A stretch of DNA of 64,000 nt. It comes from Bradyrhizobium hipponense (GTDB taxonomy: Bacteria; Pseudomonadota; Alphaproteobacteria; Rhizobiales; Xanthobacteraceae). The DNA is taken from positions 1-64,000 of the forward strand of contig NZ_VSTH01000050.1 of assembly GCF_008123965.1 (NCBI RefSeq). The letters run 5' to 3'. The translations under genes and the position numbers were made by a program. The notes beneath the pieces were generated by a model, which was given only the letters and a program-made list of their open reading frames with translations, made no database searches and was not told the DNA's origin. Below, piece by piece: positions 1-6,728 of this stretch; position 1 is the stretch's first letter, and each line of letters starts with the position of its first letter.

Positions 1-338
1 AGGGTTTCGGATGCCGGCCCCACGACGGTGGTGCCGCGGGCACGGGGCCGGCGTCCGCAAACCTCCAAGGGAGGACACCGCGGGAGGGGCACGAGGGTGG
101 CGCGGCATGGGCTATGGGGATTTGAGTGCCGCGGATGATGTGGGTGATTGGAGTTGAACCGGTTCAGCGAGTTGGCCGAGGGCGGAGCGGCTGACGAATG
201 AGCGGCGGGTCGCGTTGAACGCTGTGAGTTGGCGGGCGATTTGCGACACCGGCTGGACATCTGAGCGCGCTCTGCCGTGGCCGATCGAGAGGCAGCGAGC
301 GCGACGAGCCGTTTTGCGGGATTGTGATGCGATCATGA
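1..338. other. no supported gene; one hairpin
   Basis: I see no convincing gene here. Open frames on the minus strand look like shadows: they are Arg/Ser-rich and have no recognisable motif. A 9-bp inverted repeat (GCCGGCCCC at 13-21, GGGGCCGGC at 44-52) could form a hairpin with a 22-nt loop, but no T-run follows on either strand, so it is not a clear terminator. Confidence 0.4.
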
Positions 339-734
339 GGTGTCGATCCTGATGACGGTTGTTCGAGCGCCTCAGAGGAGATCAAGCGCGCGTGGCTGAT
401 CCGAGGAGTGGCTATTGCCCGCCTCGAACGAGCGCATGAGACTACGTACCGAGCGATTCTAGGATCACAGATCACACTATTGCTCCAGGCCAACGCACCC
501 GCGCCCGTCGATCTCGATGCGGCCAGAGCTATCTACGACGCTGCGAAAACCGGGTACCCAGAGATCTACAAGACGTTCGATTTTTAGAATTGGCTTCAAT
601 GGCCGGCCAATACGGGGCTTACGGGACTAGCGAAAAACTCATCCGGAAAAAAGCTGATTAGCGTCACTGAGATAGGAAAGGACTTTCTGCACTATCTGGT
701 AAACACAGGACTCACGCTTCCGAAGCCTGGGTGA
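339..734 (+). pseudogene. fragment of an unrecognised protein, interrupted by an amber stop
   Basis: The frame is open from just after a TGA (336-338) to TGA at 732-734, except for a single TAG at 585-587. Both sides read like genuine protein: the first half gives a charged helix ending in DAARAIYDAAKTGYPEIYK, the second gives TGLAKNSSGKKLISVTEIGK and a short tail. There is no start codon or ribosome binding site at the beginning, so the 5' end also seems lost. I do not recognise the family. A single-base change in one codon (TAG for a sense codon) would be enough to break it. Confidence 0.45.
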
Positions 735-836
735 TGACCTTTTTCCACACCCACGACGCGCAGTAGCTCGCGCGCGTCCCGGGCTACCAGGAATCGATAA
801 TTTGCAAGGCGCTTACGATGCCGCTTTGACCGCGGC

Positions 837-1124
837 ATGCGCGCTCGCCGTCGATTCACAAAATGGGCCGGCCACTATCCGCCCCGCAGCCCCGCGGAAT
901 GGCTGGCTGAGGGGCACGTCACCTGCAGCATCCAGTGCCTGAACGGCCGTTGCGATCGAAGGGTCGACGTGCGGCTCGACGCACTCCCGCAGGATCAGCC
1001 GTGGTCGCGCGTCGGCTTGCGCCTGGTCTGCTCGGCATGCGGCGCCGCAGGATCTGTGCATATCGTCCCCAACTGGCATGGCAGCCGCGGGCAAGTCAGG
1101 CCAAGCATGGGGTCGAGGTTTTGA
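837..1124 (+). CDS. small zinc-ribbon-like hypothetical protein
   Basis: This is a 95-residue protein of unknown function. Four cysteines in two CxxxxC / CxxC-type pairs (CSIQCLNGRC in the middle, VCSACGAAG later) resemble a zinc ribbon, and a conserved-looking stretch (RVDVRLDALPQDQPWSRVGL) lies between them. Its stop is 8 bases before the next gene on the same strand, so the two may be co-transcribed. The first 25 residues are Arg-rich and the real start could be internal, for example near the GHVTCS segment. A nucleic-acid or partner-binding role is possible but unproven. Confidence 0.55.
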   Translation: MRARRRFTKWAGHYPPRSPAEWLAEGHVTCSIQCLNGRCDRRVDVRLDALPQDQPWSRVGLRLVCSACGAAGSVHIVPNWHGSRGQVRPSMGSRF

Positions 1125-1132
1125 TTCCAGCA

Positions 1133-1369
1133 ATGAAACTCGTCACCGAACGCCCCTTCGCCGATCCGGAAGCTGCCGCCCGCCAGCTCGTTCAGCTGGC
1201 ATCGAGCATCGAGCCGGTACAGGACGGCCGAATCCACATCGAGAAGATCAACTATCCCTTCCTCTACACGCTCAAGGGAAGCGGCACGGAGTTCGGCGCC
1301 GGCATCGGGTGCGCTGTCGAGAAGGGCTGGCTCGACCTGCACGAGAGCGGTACCTGCGTCGGCTGCTGA
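1133..1369 (+). CDS. small hypothetical protein with a frameshifted C-terminus
   Basis: A 78-residue soluble protein starting MKLVTERPFADPEAAA. The body looks well conserved in style, but the end, HESGTCVGC, stops early. Adding one C after position 1358 would let the frame continue as HESGTCVRLLTPGQDLLTLR and stop at the TAG near 1401. A second, more damaged copy of this same gene end lies at about 2370-2435, where the longer reading is visible. So this copy has probably lost its last ten residues through a one-base deletion. Function unknown. Confidence 0.55.
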   Translation: MKLVTERPFADPEAAARQLVQLASSIEPVQDGRIHIEKINYPFLYTLKGSGTEFGAGIGCAVEKGWLDLHESGTCVGC

Positions 1370-1516
1370 CGCCCGGGCAGGACCTGCTGACGCTCCGTTA
1401 GGAACCTAGCCCTGATCATCCGGTTTGCTGTCTTGCTAGCTTGCCCAAGCTGGCGGAGCGGCCCCGGCCTACCCCTGCACTCTAGTCCCCAAGCCGGGGC
1501 CGTCTCTCATCAGGTG
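1326..1516 (+). repeat. direct repeat copy 1: gene 3' end plus hairpin
   Basis: This segment matches 2374-2555 over most of its length. It covers the last codons of the 78-residue gene, the shared string CTCCGTTAGGAACC, and a hairpin with the stem CGGCCCCGG / CCGGGGCCG. The stem is identical in both copies while the loop has drifted, as expected for paired bases under selection or of recent common origin. Confidence 0.7.
1459..1502 (+). terminator. hairpin, probable terminator of repeat copy 1
   Basis: The stem is CGGCCCCGG (1459-1467) with CCGGGGCCG (1494-1502) and a 26-nt loop. It follows the 78-residue gene and precedes the end of the opposing gene at 1574, so it could stop transcription from both sides. 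The following TCTCTC is only a weak T-run. Confidence 0.4.
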
Positions 1517-1573
1517 ACCGCTAGCAGTCCGCGTCGCCGGACCAGTGACTCCCGCTTCGAGATCAAAATCCGC

Positions 1574-1783
1574 TTACGGTTGATTCCGAAAGCGTCGATA
1601 CTTTTGCGGGACAGGTTCAACGGTCGACAAGTCGCCCTCACCGAGAATTGCAGGAACGAGTTCGTCGTTCACAACCTTCTCCATAAGAAATCGTGCAAGC
1701 TTGGAGCGGGAAATTCCGCGTTCCCTTGCTGCCTTCTGTAGATACTCATCTTCCAAAGGAATGACGATGTTCTTGATAGCCAC
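1574..1783 (-). CDS. small ribbon-helix-helix-like protein
   Basis: A 69-residue protein starting at GTG with a strong GGGGGA ribosome binding site six bases upstream. The N-terminus (AIKNIVIPLEDEYLQKAAR, then GISRSKLARFLMEKVV) has the strand-helix-helix pattern of CopG/RHH DNA-binding proteins, often antitoxins or autoregulators. The second half (residues 45-69) is Pro/Arg-rich and could contact a partner. No toxin gene sits beside it. It faces away from the 78-residue gene, with the hairpin at 1459-1502 between their ends. Confidence 0.6.
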   Translation of the reverse strand: MAIKNIVIPLEDEYLQKAARERGISRSKLARFLMEKVVNDELVPAILGEGDLSTVEPVPQKYRRFRNQP

Positions 1784-1950
1784 AATGTGTCCCCCGTGAC
1801 GCTACTTGTTTCATATTTGCACTCGTTTGCTGACCGGAAAATTTGGTGAGAATTGGAAACTACTGTGACGATAAACCAACGTATACATGCCGAGTCCTGC
1901 AGATGGATGCTTCGTCCATCGACGGGGCTGCCCTTTAATATGAAATGATC

Positions 1951-1981
1951 GGCCCGCCAGCGTGAACCGGCGGCCCTTTGA
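1951..1981 (+). repeat. hairpin repeat copy 1
   Basis: The string GGCCCGCCAGCGTGAACC plus CGG recurs at 2961-2983, 1,010 bases away. Here the right arm is imperfect (GGCGGCCC) and is followed by TTTGATTTTG, so it may still act as a rho-independent terminator for + strand transcription. Confidence 0.5.
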
Positions 1982-2006
1982 TTTTGTTGCAATCAAATAC
2001 GACGCG

Positions 2007-2306
2007 CTAACGCACTGAGCGCATATAACGGTCTGGCCGGTTGGCGTGGTTCATCTCAGCGAAGGCCTTCGCCAACTCTTCCGCCGTATGCTTCGCCTTG
2101 AAGTTCTGCCATGCGACCATGAATCGCCCCTTCGCTTCATCGAGCGAGCCAGCTTACCCGAACGGCGGACCGGGAAGCGTCACGATGCACGTCCACAACC
2201 AGAACGCTGGGGAGCGTTCGCTAGCGTAGCGGATGTGCCCGACCAGCTGTCGATCCTCATGGACCGTGTACTCATCGAGCCCAATCTTTCGCAGGGTCAG
2301 AGGCAT
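2007..2306 (-). pseudogene. 99-codon small protein gene broken by one TAA
   Basis: Reading from ATG at 2306 gives MPLTLRKIGLDEYTVHEDRQ and then a conserved-looking core (GHIRYASERSPAFWLW, PGPPFG). An in-frame TAA follows at 2154-2156. Beyond it the same frame runs on for 48 more sense codons (AGSLDEAKGRFMVAWQNFKA, then AFAEMNHANRPDRYM) to a proper TAG at 2007-2009. The continuity of one frame across the stop shows a recent nonsense change rather than two genes. From memory this resembles a small hypothetical family of Bradyrhizobium in which the stop position is normally Ser. Function unknown; readthrough cannot be excluded. Confidence 0.65.
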
Positions 2307-2373
2307 TGTGGCTTGCTGCTGTCTAGGACCATATAACCCCCGGCTGCTCGAATGGTCCCAATCACTGCAGCGC

Positions 2374-2555
2374 AGCTGGCTCGAGCTGCAAGCGAGCGGC
2401 ACCTGCGTCCGGCTGCTGACGATCTGCTGGCGCTCCGTTAGGAACCGAGCCCTCATCATCCCGTTTGCTGTGTCGCTGGCTCCGTGTGAGCTGACGGAGC
2501 GGCCCCGGTGTCCCCCTGCATTCAGCCCCAAACCGGGGCCGTCTCTCCGCGATCG
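2374..2555 (+). repeat. direct repeat copy 2: gene 3' end plus hairpin
   Basis: This is the diverged second copy of 1326-1516. It begins inside a gene remnant reading SWLELQASGTCVRLL, equivalent to GWLDLHESGTCV of the first copy. It then loses about ten bases where copy 1 has a Pro-Gly-Gln segment, so the remnant is out of frame at its end. The 5' part of the gene is absent. Confidence 0.65.
2500..2541 (+). terminator. hairpin of repeat copy 2
   Basis: The stem CGGCCCCGG (2500-2508) / CCGGGGCCG (2533-2541) is identical to that at 1459-1502, with a 24-nt loop of different sequence. It lies just downstream of the opposing gene ending at 2597, so it may terminate that gene as well. Confidence 0.4.
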
Positions 2556-2596
2556 GTGCCAAATGAAAGAGGCCGCCAAATGAGGCGGCCTCCATC

Positions 2597-2803
2597 TTAC
2601 AATGGTGCCTGTAGTCCCGGCGAGGTCAGCCACTTATTCACCTCTACGGTCGCATCGATCTGCCGGGCCTTCTGCAAAAGCTCTGCACGGCGGATGCCGA
2701 GGGGCATCCCTTTAGCCTGTTGGCGCAACTTGATCGCATCTTGCGCGAGACGGTATTCAAATTCAAATGCCGATGATTGTTCCGGGGATCGTCGAACCAG
2801 CAT
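2597..2803 (-). CDS. small helical hypothetical protein
   Basis: A 68-residue protein starting MLVRRSPEQSSAFEFEY. I chose the ATG at 2803 because CAGGGAG sits seven bases upstream; an earlier in-frame ATG at 2854 has no such site. The sequence is rich in charged and Ala/Leu residues (LAQDAIKLRQQAKG, then RRAELLQKARQIDAT), suggesting two amphipathic helices. No signal peptide or membrane segment. Its place between repeat hairpins mirrors that of the RHH-like gene at 1574-1783. Function unknown. Confidence 0.6.
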   Translation of the reverse strand: MLVRRSPEQSSAFEFEYRLAQDAIKLRQQAKGMPLGIRRAELLQKARQIDATVEVNKWLTSPGLQAPL

Positions 2804-2960
2804 GATGGTGCTCCCTGTGGAGTTGGGCGGGAGCATTACCGGACTCTCAGTCACCGATATGAACCAGAGGGCAGCGCGGTGATGTCGGGACTAGGCACCT
2901 TCGGTATGGCGAAGTCCATCTAATTCGCATTTCGCTGGGAAAGCCAGCAGCGCCGACGAG

Positions 2961-2988
2961 GGCCCGCCAGCGTGAACCGGCGGGCTTT
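2961..2988 (+). terminator. hairpin repeat copy 2, good terminator
   Basis: GCCCGCC (2962-2968) pairs with GGCGGGC (2979-2985) around a 10-nt loop and runs into TTT. It shares 23 identical bases with 1951-1973. No clear + strand gene ends just before it. Confidence 0.5.
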
Positions 2989-3024
2989 AACCGACTTTTC
3001 TACACCGGTCCGCCTCGCAGTTTC

Positions 3025-3085
3025 GTGATTGAACTTATAGATATTTAAATTATTTAATTTTTGATTTAATATAGGGTACGCGGCA
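3025..3085 (+). promoter_or_regulatory. AT-rich promoter-like tract before the Tat-like peptide gene
   Basis: About 60 bases of almost pure A/T, including ATTTAATATAG, stand out from the surrounding high-GC DNA and end about 25 bases before the gene at 3109. A very similar ATTTAATATAG occurs in another AT-rich tract at about 4050-4100. Such tracts can serve as UP elements or as binding sites for H-NS-like silencers. No exact -35/-10 pair can be chosen with confidence. Confidence 0.35.
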
Positions 3086-3108
3086 TTAAACCAATCGAGG
3101 GGACACCC

Positions 3109-3324
3109 ATGCCTTCAGAAGACGACGACCGTCGTGAGTTCCTAAAGACCTGCGGGAGGTTTGCCGTCGTCACGCCTCCAGCAATGACGCTGCTATTGTC
3201 GACTTCGCTCACGTCGGATGCGATTGCCAAGTCCGGCGCGCGTGCGGTCGATCACGGCAACAATGGCTACGGTAATGGCGGCGGTGACGGCAGCCCCAAC
3301 GGCAAACCTGATACGAATCGCTGA
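3109..3324 (+). CDS. small Tat-signal, Gly/Asn-rich secreted peptide
   Basis: A 71-residue protein preceded by GAGGGG. Residues 8-12 (RREFL) followed by a hydrophobic stretch (FAVVTPPAMTLLLSTSL) form a twin-arginine-type export signal ending near AIAKSG. The remaining 28 residues are Gly/Asn-rich (NNGYGNGGGDGSPNG) with no cysteine. Small proteins of this design are common in Bradyrhizobium and their function is not known to me. It is followed by a hairpin at 3388-3411. The Gly/Asn style recalls the secreted repeat proteins at 8.4-10.5 kb, but I see no specific homology. Confidence 0.6.
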   Translation: MPSEDDDRREFLKTCGRFAVVTPPAMTLLLSTSLTSDAIAKSGARAVDHGNNGYGNGGGDGSPNGKPDTNR

Positions 3325-3387
3325 CGGCCCGAAACGGCAGGCGGGGAACGCTCTGTTGATTACCGTCGGCAAAAAGAACACCGGCAA

Positions 3388-3411
3388 AAGGCGCCCCTCA
3401 GTTGGGGCCTT
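3388..3411 (+). terminator. hairpin after the Tat-like peptide gene
   Basis: AAGG...CCCC (3388-3397, two bases bulged) pairs with GGGG...CCTT (3404-3411) around a six-base loop, followed by CCTTCTCTC. It lies between the convergent genes 3109-3324 and 3430-3588, so it could serve both. Confidence 0.45.
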
Positions 3412-3429
3412 CCTTCTCTCGCTCAATGT

Positions 3430-3588
3430 CTAGCTGCGAGGAGTCTTGCCTTCTCGGTTGAGCAGGCCAAGCCGTCGCTCCAGCTCTTCCTTCTTGGCCA
3501 CGAGCCTCGCGGCAAGAATGTCATTGACGACCGCGTGGAGTCGCCACAGCTCTTCAACCGACATGCTCTCAAACGGCTTCCGTTCCAT
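3430..3588 (-). CDS. H-NS-family N-terminal domain only (truncated H-NS-like protein)
   Basis: A 52-residue protein, MERKPFESMSVEELWRLHAV and onwards, with a clear GGGGGA site five bases before ATG. It matches the N-terminal oligomerisation helices of the short rhizobial H-NS histone-family proteins (MSxEELWxLHxxV, then a Lys/Glu-rich coiled coil ending RRLGLLN). It stops at TAG straight after the coiled coil. The family's C-terminal DNA-binding part, with its TWAGRGKQPRW-type motif, is missing. It may be a decayed gene. It may also be a working antagonist that forms heteromers with full-length H-NS-like proteins, as truncated H-NS (H-NST) does in enterobacteria. Confidence 0.6.
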   Translation of the reverse strand: MERKPFESMSVEELWRLHAVVNDILAARLVAKKEELERRLGLLNREGKTPRS

Positions 3589-3800
3589 GAATCCCCCGAC
3601 TCACGCGTTCCCATTGCTTGAGCGGGAGCCGGCAACTCTTTGTCGGTTGAGCGCGTGAGGTTAATTACGATGACGGCGTGTGCGCGATTTTTCGGAAGCT
3701 CGCCGACTCGACCTTGACCGGTAGCCGCTGTCGGCCTGGTGGCCCGGGGAGCGCTGAAATTGACCGGAGAACGCCTCTGCCGTTCTTCTTCATTTGCCGC

Positions 3801-3902
3801 TCAGATCACGCCCACAATGATCAAAACTCCGATCTCAACCAGTAGGAGCGTACCCGTTGCTGCGGAGATGAGAAACAAATCACCTAGCGAAAGAAACTGC
3901 AT
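3801..3902 (-). CDS. 33-residue single-span membrane peptide
   Basis: The ATG at 3902 has GAGG ten bases upstream. The product begins MQFLSLGDLFLISAATG and ends in a hydrophobic run of Leu, Ile and Val (LLLVEIGVLIIVGVI), which would cross the membrane once. It is too short for family assignment. Length, ribosome binding site and hydrophobic composition support it as a real small protein; chance cannot be excluded. Confidence 0.4.
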   Translation of the reverse strand: MQFLSLGDLFLISAATGTLLLVEIGVLIIVGVI

Positions 3903-4194
3903 GACTCGCCTCACGATTTGCCAAAGAAGCGGCCCTTACATCCTTTGGGGGCGTAAGCAGGAGGCAGGATGATGGGGCCGCTTCTAGGAGGTCCTTGACG
4001 CGTTCGTCCGGCGCCAAGCCTTGTCATCATAATCCAAATTTAAATCTCGTCCACCATTTAATATAGTTTAATCGCCATTTATTATTTTAAGTTTCGCGTT
4101 TAATCGAGCGATACTTGCACGATGCAAGCTGCGGATTCCGTGGAGCGAACCAGGGATTGGCAATTTGGCGGCGAGCTATCTATCTGCTCGAGCA

Positions 4195-4755
4195 TGATTA
4201 AGACGTACGACCTGTGCCTAGCCACAGCCGGCAAGCAGGTCCCGTCTGGGCCTGACTGGATCCACGAAGTGAAGCACGACGGCTACCGGATGCTGGTGAT
4301 CCGGGAGCACGAGCAGGTGCGGCTGCTCTCTCGCAACGGTACGGATTGGACCAAAACGCTATCCCTGGATTGCGGAGACGGCGCTGAAGAACCGGGAGAA
4401 GCGTTTCGTGATTGACGGCGAGGCTGTGATCCTCGGCGTCGACGGCATCTCCGATTTCAACACGCAGCACTCTCGCAAGCACGATCACGAGGTGCAGCGT
4501 GTTAGCCATGGACGGGGACGACATTCGCGACCTGCCACTGCATCTGCGAAAGACAAACTTGCAGCGCCTGCTGGCGCGGCGGCCGGACGGGATAACCGTG
4601 GCGCCGTTCGAACGCGGCGAAATCAGCCCTGATCTGTACCGTGCTGCCTGCCGCATGGGCCTGGAGGGGCTTGTCTCGAAGCACCGCGATAGGCCTTACC
4701 GCGGCGGCAAGCAGAAGCACTGGATCAAGGTGAAGAACCGAACGCATCCGGCAGG
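4195..4755 (+). pseudogene. ATP-dependent DNA ligase (LigD-like adenylation domain), frameshifted
   Basis: Three frames together spell one ligase adenylation domain. The first piece (4195-4350) carries the active-site lysine motif EVKHDGYR. The second (about 4370-4500) reads FVIDGEAVILGVDGISDFN and HSRKHDHEVQ. The third (4505-4755) reads DGDDIRDLPLHLRKTNL, then GLEGLVSK (motif IV) and HWIKVKN (motif V). The frame changes near 4365 and near 4500, and a few codons are lost at the second break where the family has a Tyr-Ala-Phe-Asp segment. The stand-alone adenylation-domain ligases of Bradyrhizobium are the likely source. It cannot make active enzyme as written. Confidence 0.75.
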
Positions 4756-4781
4756 CGATGTCCCGGGAGCTTTGACCCGAC

Positions 4782-4985
4782 ATGGTGATGACGGTCTTTT
4801 GCGCGAACAACTGCGACACCCCGGTCGAGCCCGAGGTGGTCGACCTTGGCGCTGGGGCTGGGCAGATCCGCTGTCTGGAATGCGGCGGCGACGGCAACTG
4901 GGGCAAGTTCGCGCCGGAGATCGTCGGCCCCAACTGCAAATGCATCGACTGCAAGGGCACGGGCGCGCAATTGGTGAGCATCTGA
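4782..4985 (+). CDS. small DnaJ-type zinc-finger protein
   Basis: A 67-residue protein with two CxxCxGxG-like pairs (CLECGGDGNW and CIDCKGTG) plus an N-terminal CANNC. Four or more cysteines in this layout resemble the zinc centre of DnaJ, here without a J domain. The ATG at 4782 could instead be the one at 4788. It ends six bases before a strong terminator. Probably a metal-binding protein of unknown role. Confidence 0.6.
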   Translation: MVMTVFCANNCDTPVEPEVVDLGAGAGQIRCLECGGDGNWGKFAPEIVGPNCKCIDCKGTGAQLVSI

Positions 4986-4992
4986 CGTGAAA

Positions 4993-5023
4993 AACCCGCC
5001 GACCTGGGAGCCGGCGGGTTCTC
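4993..5023 (+). terminator. rho-independent terminator
   Basis: AACCCGCCG (4993-5001) pairs perfectly with CGGCGGGTT (5012-5020) over a 10-base loop, preceded by AA and followed by CTC. It lies directly after the zinc-finger gene. Confidence 0.65.
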
Positions 5024-5170
5024 AATGCCCATGCGTACCGCGGTACTCATCACCAATCCGCGATGGCAGATGCTAGTTCGAAGCAAGTTGACGTCCGGTT
5101 ACTACCGTCTCAGCGGCATGTGCCATCAGCCGCTGACGCTCGCGATTTCGGTGGGCTCTGCGCTTACGCT

Positions 5171-5455
5171 TCATGATGCGATCTCTTCGCCCTGATAGCG
5201 CTTGTGATAATTCTTCCTGAACTCCTTCAGCATCTTCGACATTTGCCAAACGGCAAACGTGGCCAACTCCAAATTATGAGAGCTGTCTTCCGTCGCCGAA
5301 CAGTGCATGATCAGGTCGGTCGCAATCTCGCCCATTCGGTCGAGATCGCCGACCTCACTCTCAATGTCACGAAATGCCTCTGCATGGGGCCGGTCGCTAT
5401 CGTCATTGAGGGCGCGATCGGATGGTGTCCCGGGAAATTGGACGAGGTTGCTCAC
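5171..5455 (-). CDS. hypothetical protein, 94 residues
   Basis: A soluble, acidic helical protein (MSNLVQFPGTPSDRALND, then DIESEVGDLDRMGEIATDL and AVWQMSKMLKEFRKNYHKRY). No known motif. Its ATG overlaps the stop of the upstream gene by four bases (ATGA), so the two are translated together. Size and pairing suggest a conserved rhizobial two-gene unit of unknown function. Confidence 0.6.
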   Translation of the reverse strand: MSNLVQFPGTPSDRALNDDSDRPHAEAFRDIESEVGDLDRMGEIATDLIMHCSATEDSSHNLELATFAVWQMSKMLKEFRKNYHKRYQGEEIAS

Positions 5456-5901
5456 GACTGCACCTCCTGTCGAGCAATAGCCTCGAGCGCCGCGGCCATG
5501 GTCGCGCGGTGCTGATAGTGCCAGCCTTCAGCGCCGGTCGTATCGGTGTCGGGCCAGTCTCCACCCGCATCCTCGACCTCGTTTGCAAACCGGAGAACCG
5601 CGGCGATGCCGGCAAGCGTGGTTGTTGGCGTGTTAGCCAGCTTCCAAGCGATCGCATTGAGCTCCCCACAAATAGCGCCGGAACGATCTCTCGCTTCCCA
5701 CGCTTCATCAGATCGGATGCCGTATTTGACCTCGGCCTCACCCTGCGTGTCGACGACTTCGCAAAGGGCAACCTCGGCGGCCCGGTGTGCGGCGATCAGG
5801 GCAAAGGCCAGATCCACGTCAATGCTCCCTGGTACGTCGACTGCCTGCGCCGCTGCGGCAGCCGGCAGCCCCACGGGGAGCACGGCCAAGGCGCCGAGCA
5901 T
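5452..5901 (-). CDS. hypothetical protein with an exported-type N-terminus, 149 residues
   Basis: Begins MLGALAVLPVGLPAAAAAQA, a signal-peptide-like stretch, then an Ala-rich helical domain with GAEGWHYQHRATMAAALEAI near the end. The 12 codons just before the ATG, back to an in-frame TAA at 5938-5940, read GLSRRN at the end, so the twin-arginine pair normally seen in this Bradyrhizobium family lies upstream of the only usable start. Either the original start codon is lost or an unusual start is used. Overlaps the following gene by four bases. Confidence 0.55.
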   Translation of the reverse strand: MLGALAVLPVGLPAAAAAQAVDVPGSIDVDLAFALIAAHRAAEVALCEVVDTQGEAEVKYGIRSDEAWEARDRSGAICGELNAIAWKLANTPTTTLAGIAAVLRFANEVEDAGGDWPDTDTTGAEGWHYQHRATMAAALEAIARQEVQS

Positions 5902-6050
5902 GTTGCGGCGGGATAGGCCACCCGGGTGCGGACGAGTTTAGGGGTCGCGTGCTATGCACGCGGTCAGCTTCGATCATGTTGATAAGTGCCTTCGTGATTG
6001 AGGTTAGAGCCGACCCCGGAAACGTCACTTCCGCTCGGCTCGATTTTAGG

Positions 6051-6217
6051 GTAAAGCGAAGAGGACGCCCTGCGACGGAAAGGATCCTCACATTGCTGCG
6101 CGGATGCCTCCAGGCCTGATCGCCGAGGTTGAGGCTTGGGCGACTGCGAACGACACCAGCAGATCAGATGCGTTTCGCCGGCTGGTCGAGCTCGGGCTGA
6201 AGGCGAAGGCAAAATAG
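6051..6217 (+). pseudogene. ribbon-helix-helix protein gene with a frameshift
   Basis: The first part reads KRRGRPATERILTLL in one frame. After about 6095 the match moves to another frame: MPPGLIAEVEAWATANDTSR, then DAFRRLVELGLKAKAK and TAG at 6215-6217. Together they spell a typical RHH (CopG-like) regulator, LxLPPxLIAEVEAWA-SR-EAFRRLVELGL. The first codon is GTA where a GTG or ATG start would be expected. A short product from ATG 6104 (37 residues) would lack the DNA-binding strand. Confidence 0.6.
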
Positions 6218-6261
6218 GCGGTCAACCGGTACACTCTGAGACCACCTCGAGAGGAATGACA

Positions 6262-6435
6262 ATGGCTATTTCAGTTCTGATCGGCGTGTTGATTATCGTG
6301 GTCGTCGGGGCAATCTGCTTTTGGGCCATCGACCGGTTTGCGCCGGACGGTAGATTGGCAAACCTGCTAAAGCTGCTGGTGATCCTCGTCTGCCTTGGCG
6401 CAATCGTTCAGCGGCTGCTGGCCTTGACCTACTAG
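6262..6435 (+). CDS. small membrane protein, Thivi_2564-like
   Basis: 57 residues, with AGAGGAAT upstream of ATG 6262. Two hydrophobic segments (ISVLIGVLIIVVVGAICFWA and NLLKLLVILVCLGAIVQRLL) flank a short loop (DRFAPDGRLAN). The pattern of two spans around a central Pro-Asp-Gly-Lys/Arg turn is that of small bacterial membrane proteins annotated as Thivi_2564 family. Function unknown. First of a run of small + strand membrane genes reaching 7.3 kb. Confidence 0.6.
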   Translation: MAISVLIGVLIIVVVGAICFWAIDRFAPDGRLANLLKLLVILVCLGAIVQRLLALTY

Positions 6436-6463
6436 CGTTCTGACGGCGAAGAGGACCCCTGGA

Positions 6464-6595
6464 ATGTTCGCCGCGATGCAGCTTCCTCACTGGCTCATGG
6501 CCTCTGGCGCTGTGCTGGTGATCATCGGGACGCTCGGTATGCTGTTTCGGAGGCGAAAGGCCGCATCTTCGGAGCAGTCGGCCAAAGATCACTAG
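6464..6595 (+). CDS. 43-residue single-span membrane peptide
   Basis: MFAAMQLPHWLMASGAVLVI begins the peptide; one membrane span ends at LGMLFRRRK, and a polar tail follows (ASSEQSAKDH). GAGG lies nine bases upstream of ATG. Positive charges just after the span put the C-terminus in the cytoplasm. It sits 28 bases after the preceding small gene. Confidence 0.5.
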   Translation: MFAAMQLPHWLMASGAVLVIIGTLGMLFRRRKAASSEQSAKDH

Positions 6596-6728
6596 GTGGA
6601 CCCTCACCGGCACTTCTGCGCTCGCCTCGCCGGGTTTGGGAAAACTGGCGTCACGTCAGCGCACCTGCATTTTCCGAATCGATGTTCCGTGGTCGCTCTG
6701 CGCAGGCGTTCTGTTGAGGGGGGTAGGC

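Noticed and set aside
1811..1996. 61-codon minus-strand frame
   Set aside because: It runs through the hairpin repeat at 1951 and has no ribosome binding site or protein-like pattern.
1326..2555. Integron attC sites
   Set aside because: The paired hairpins follow gene ends, but I could not find the RYYYAAC/GTTRRRY core sites or an integron integrase; the simpler reading is gene-plus-terminator duplication.
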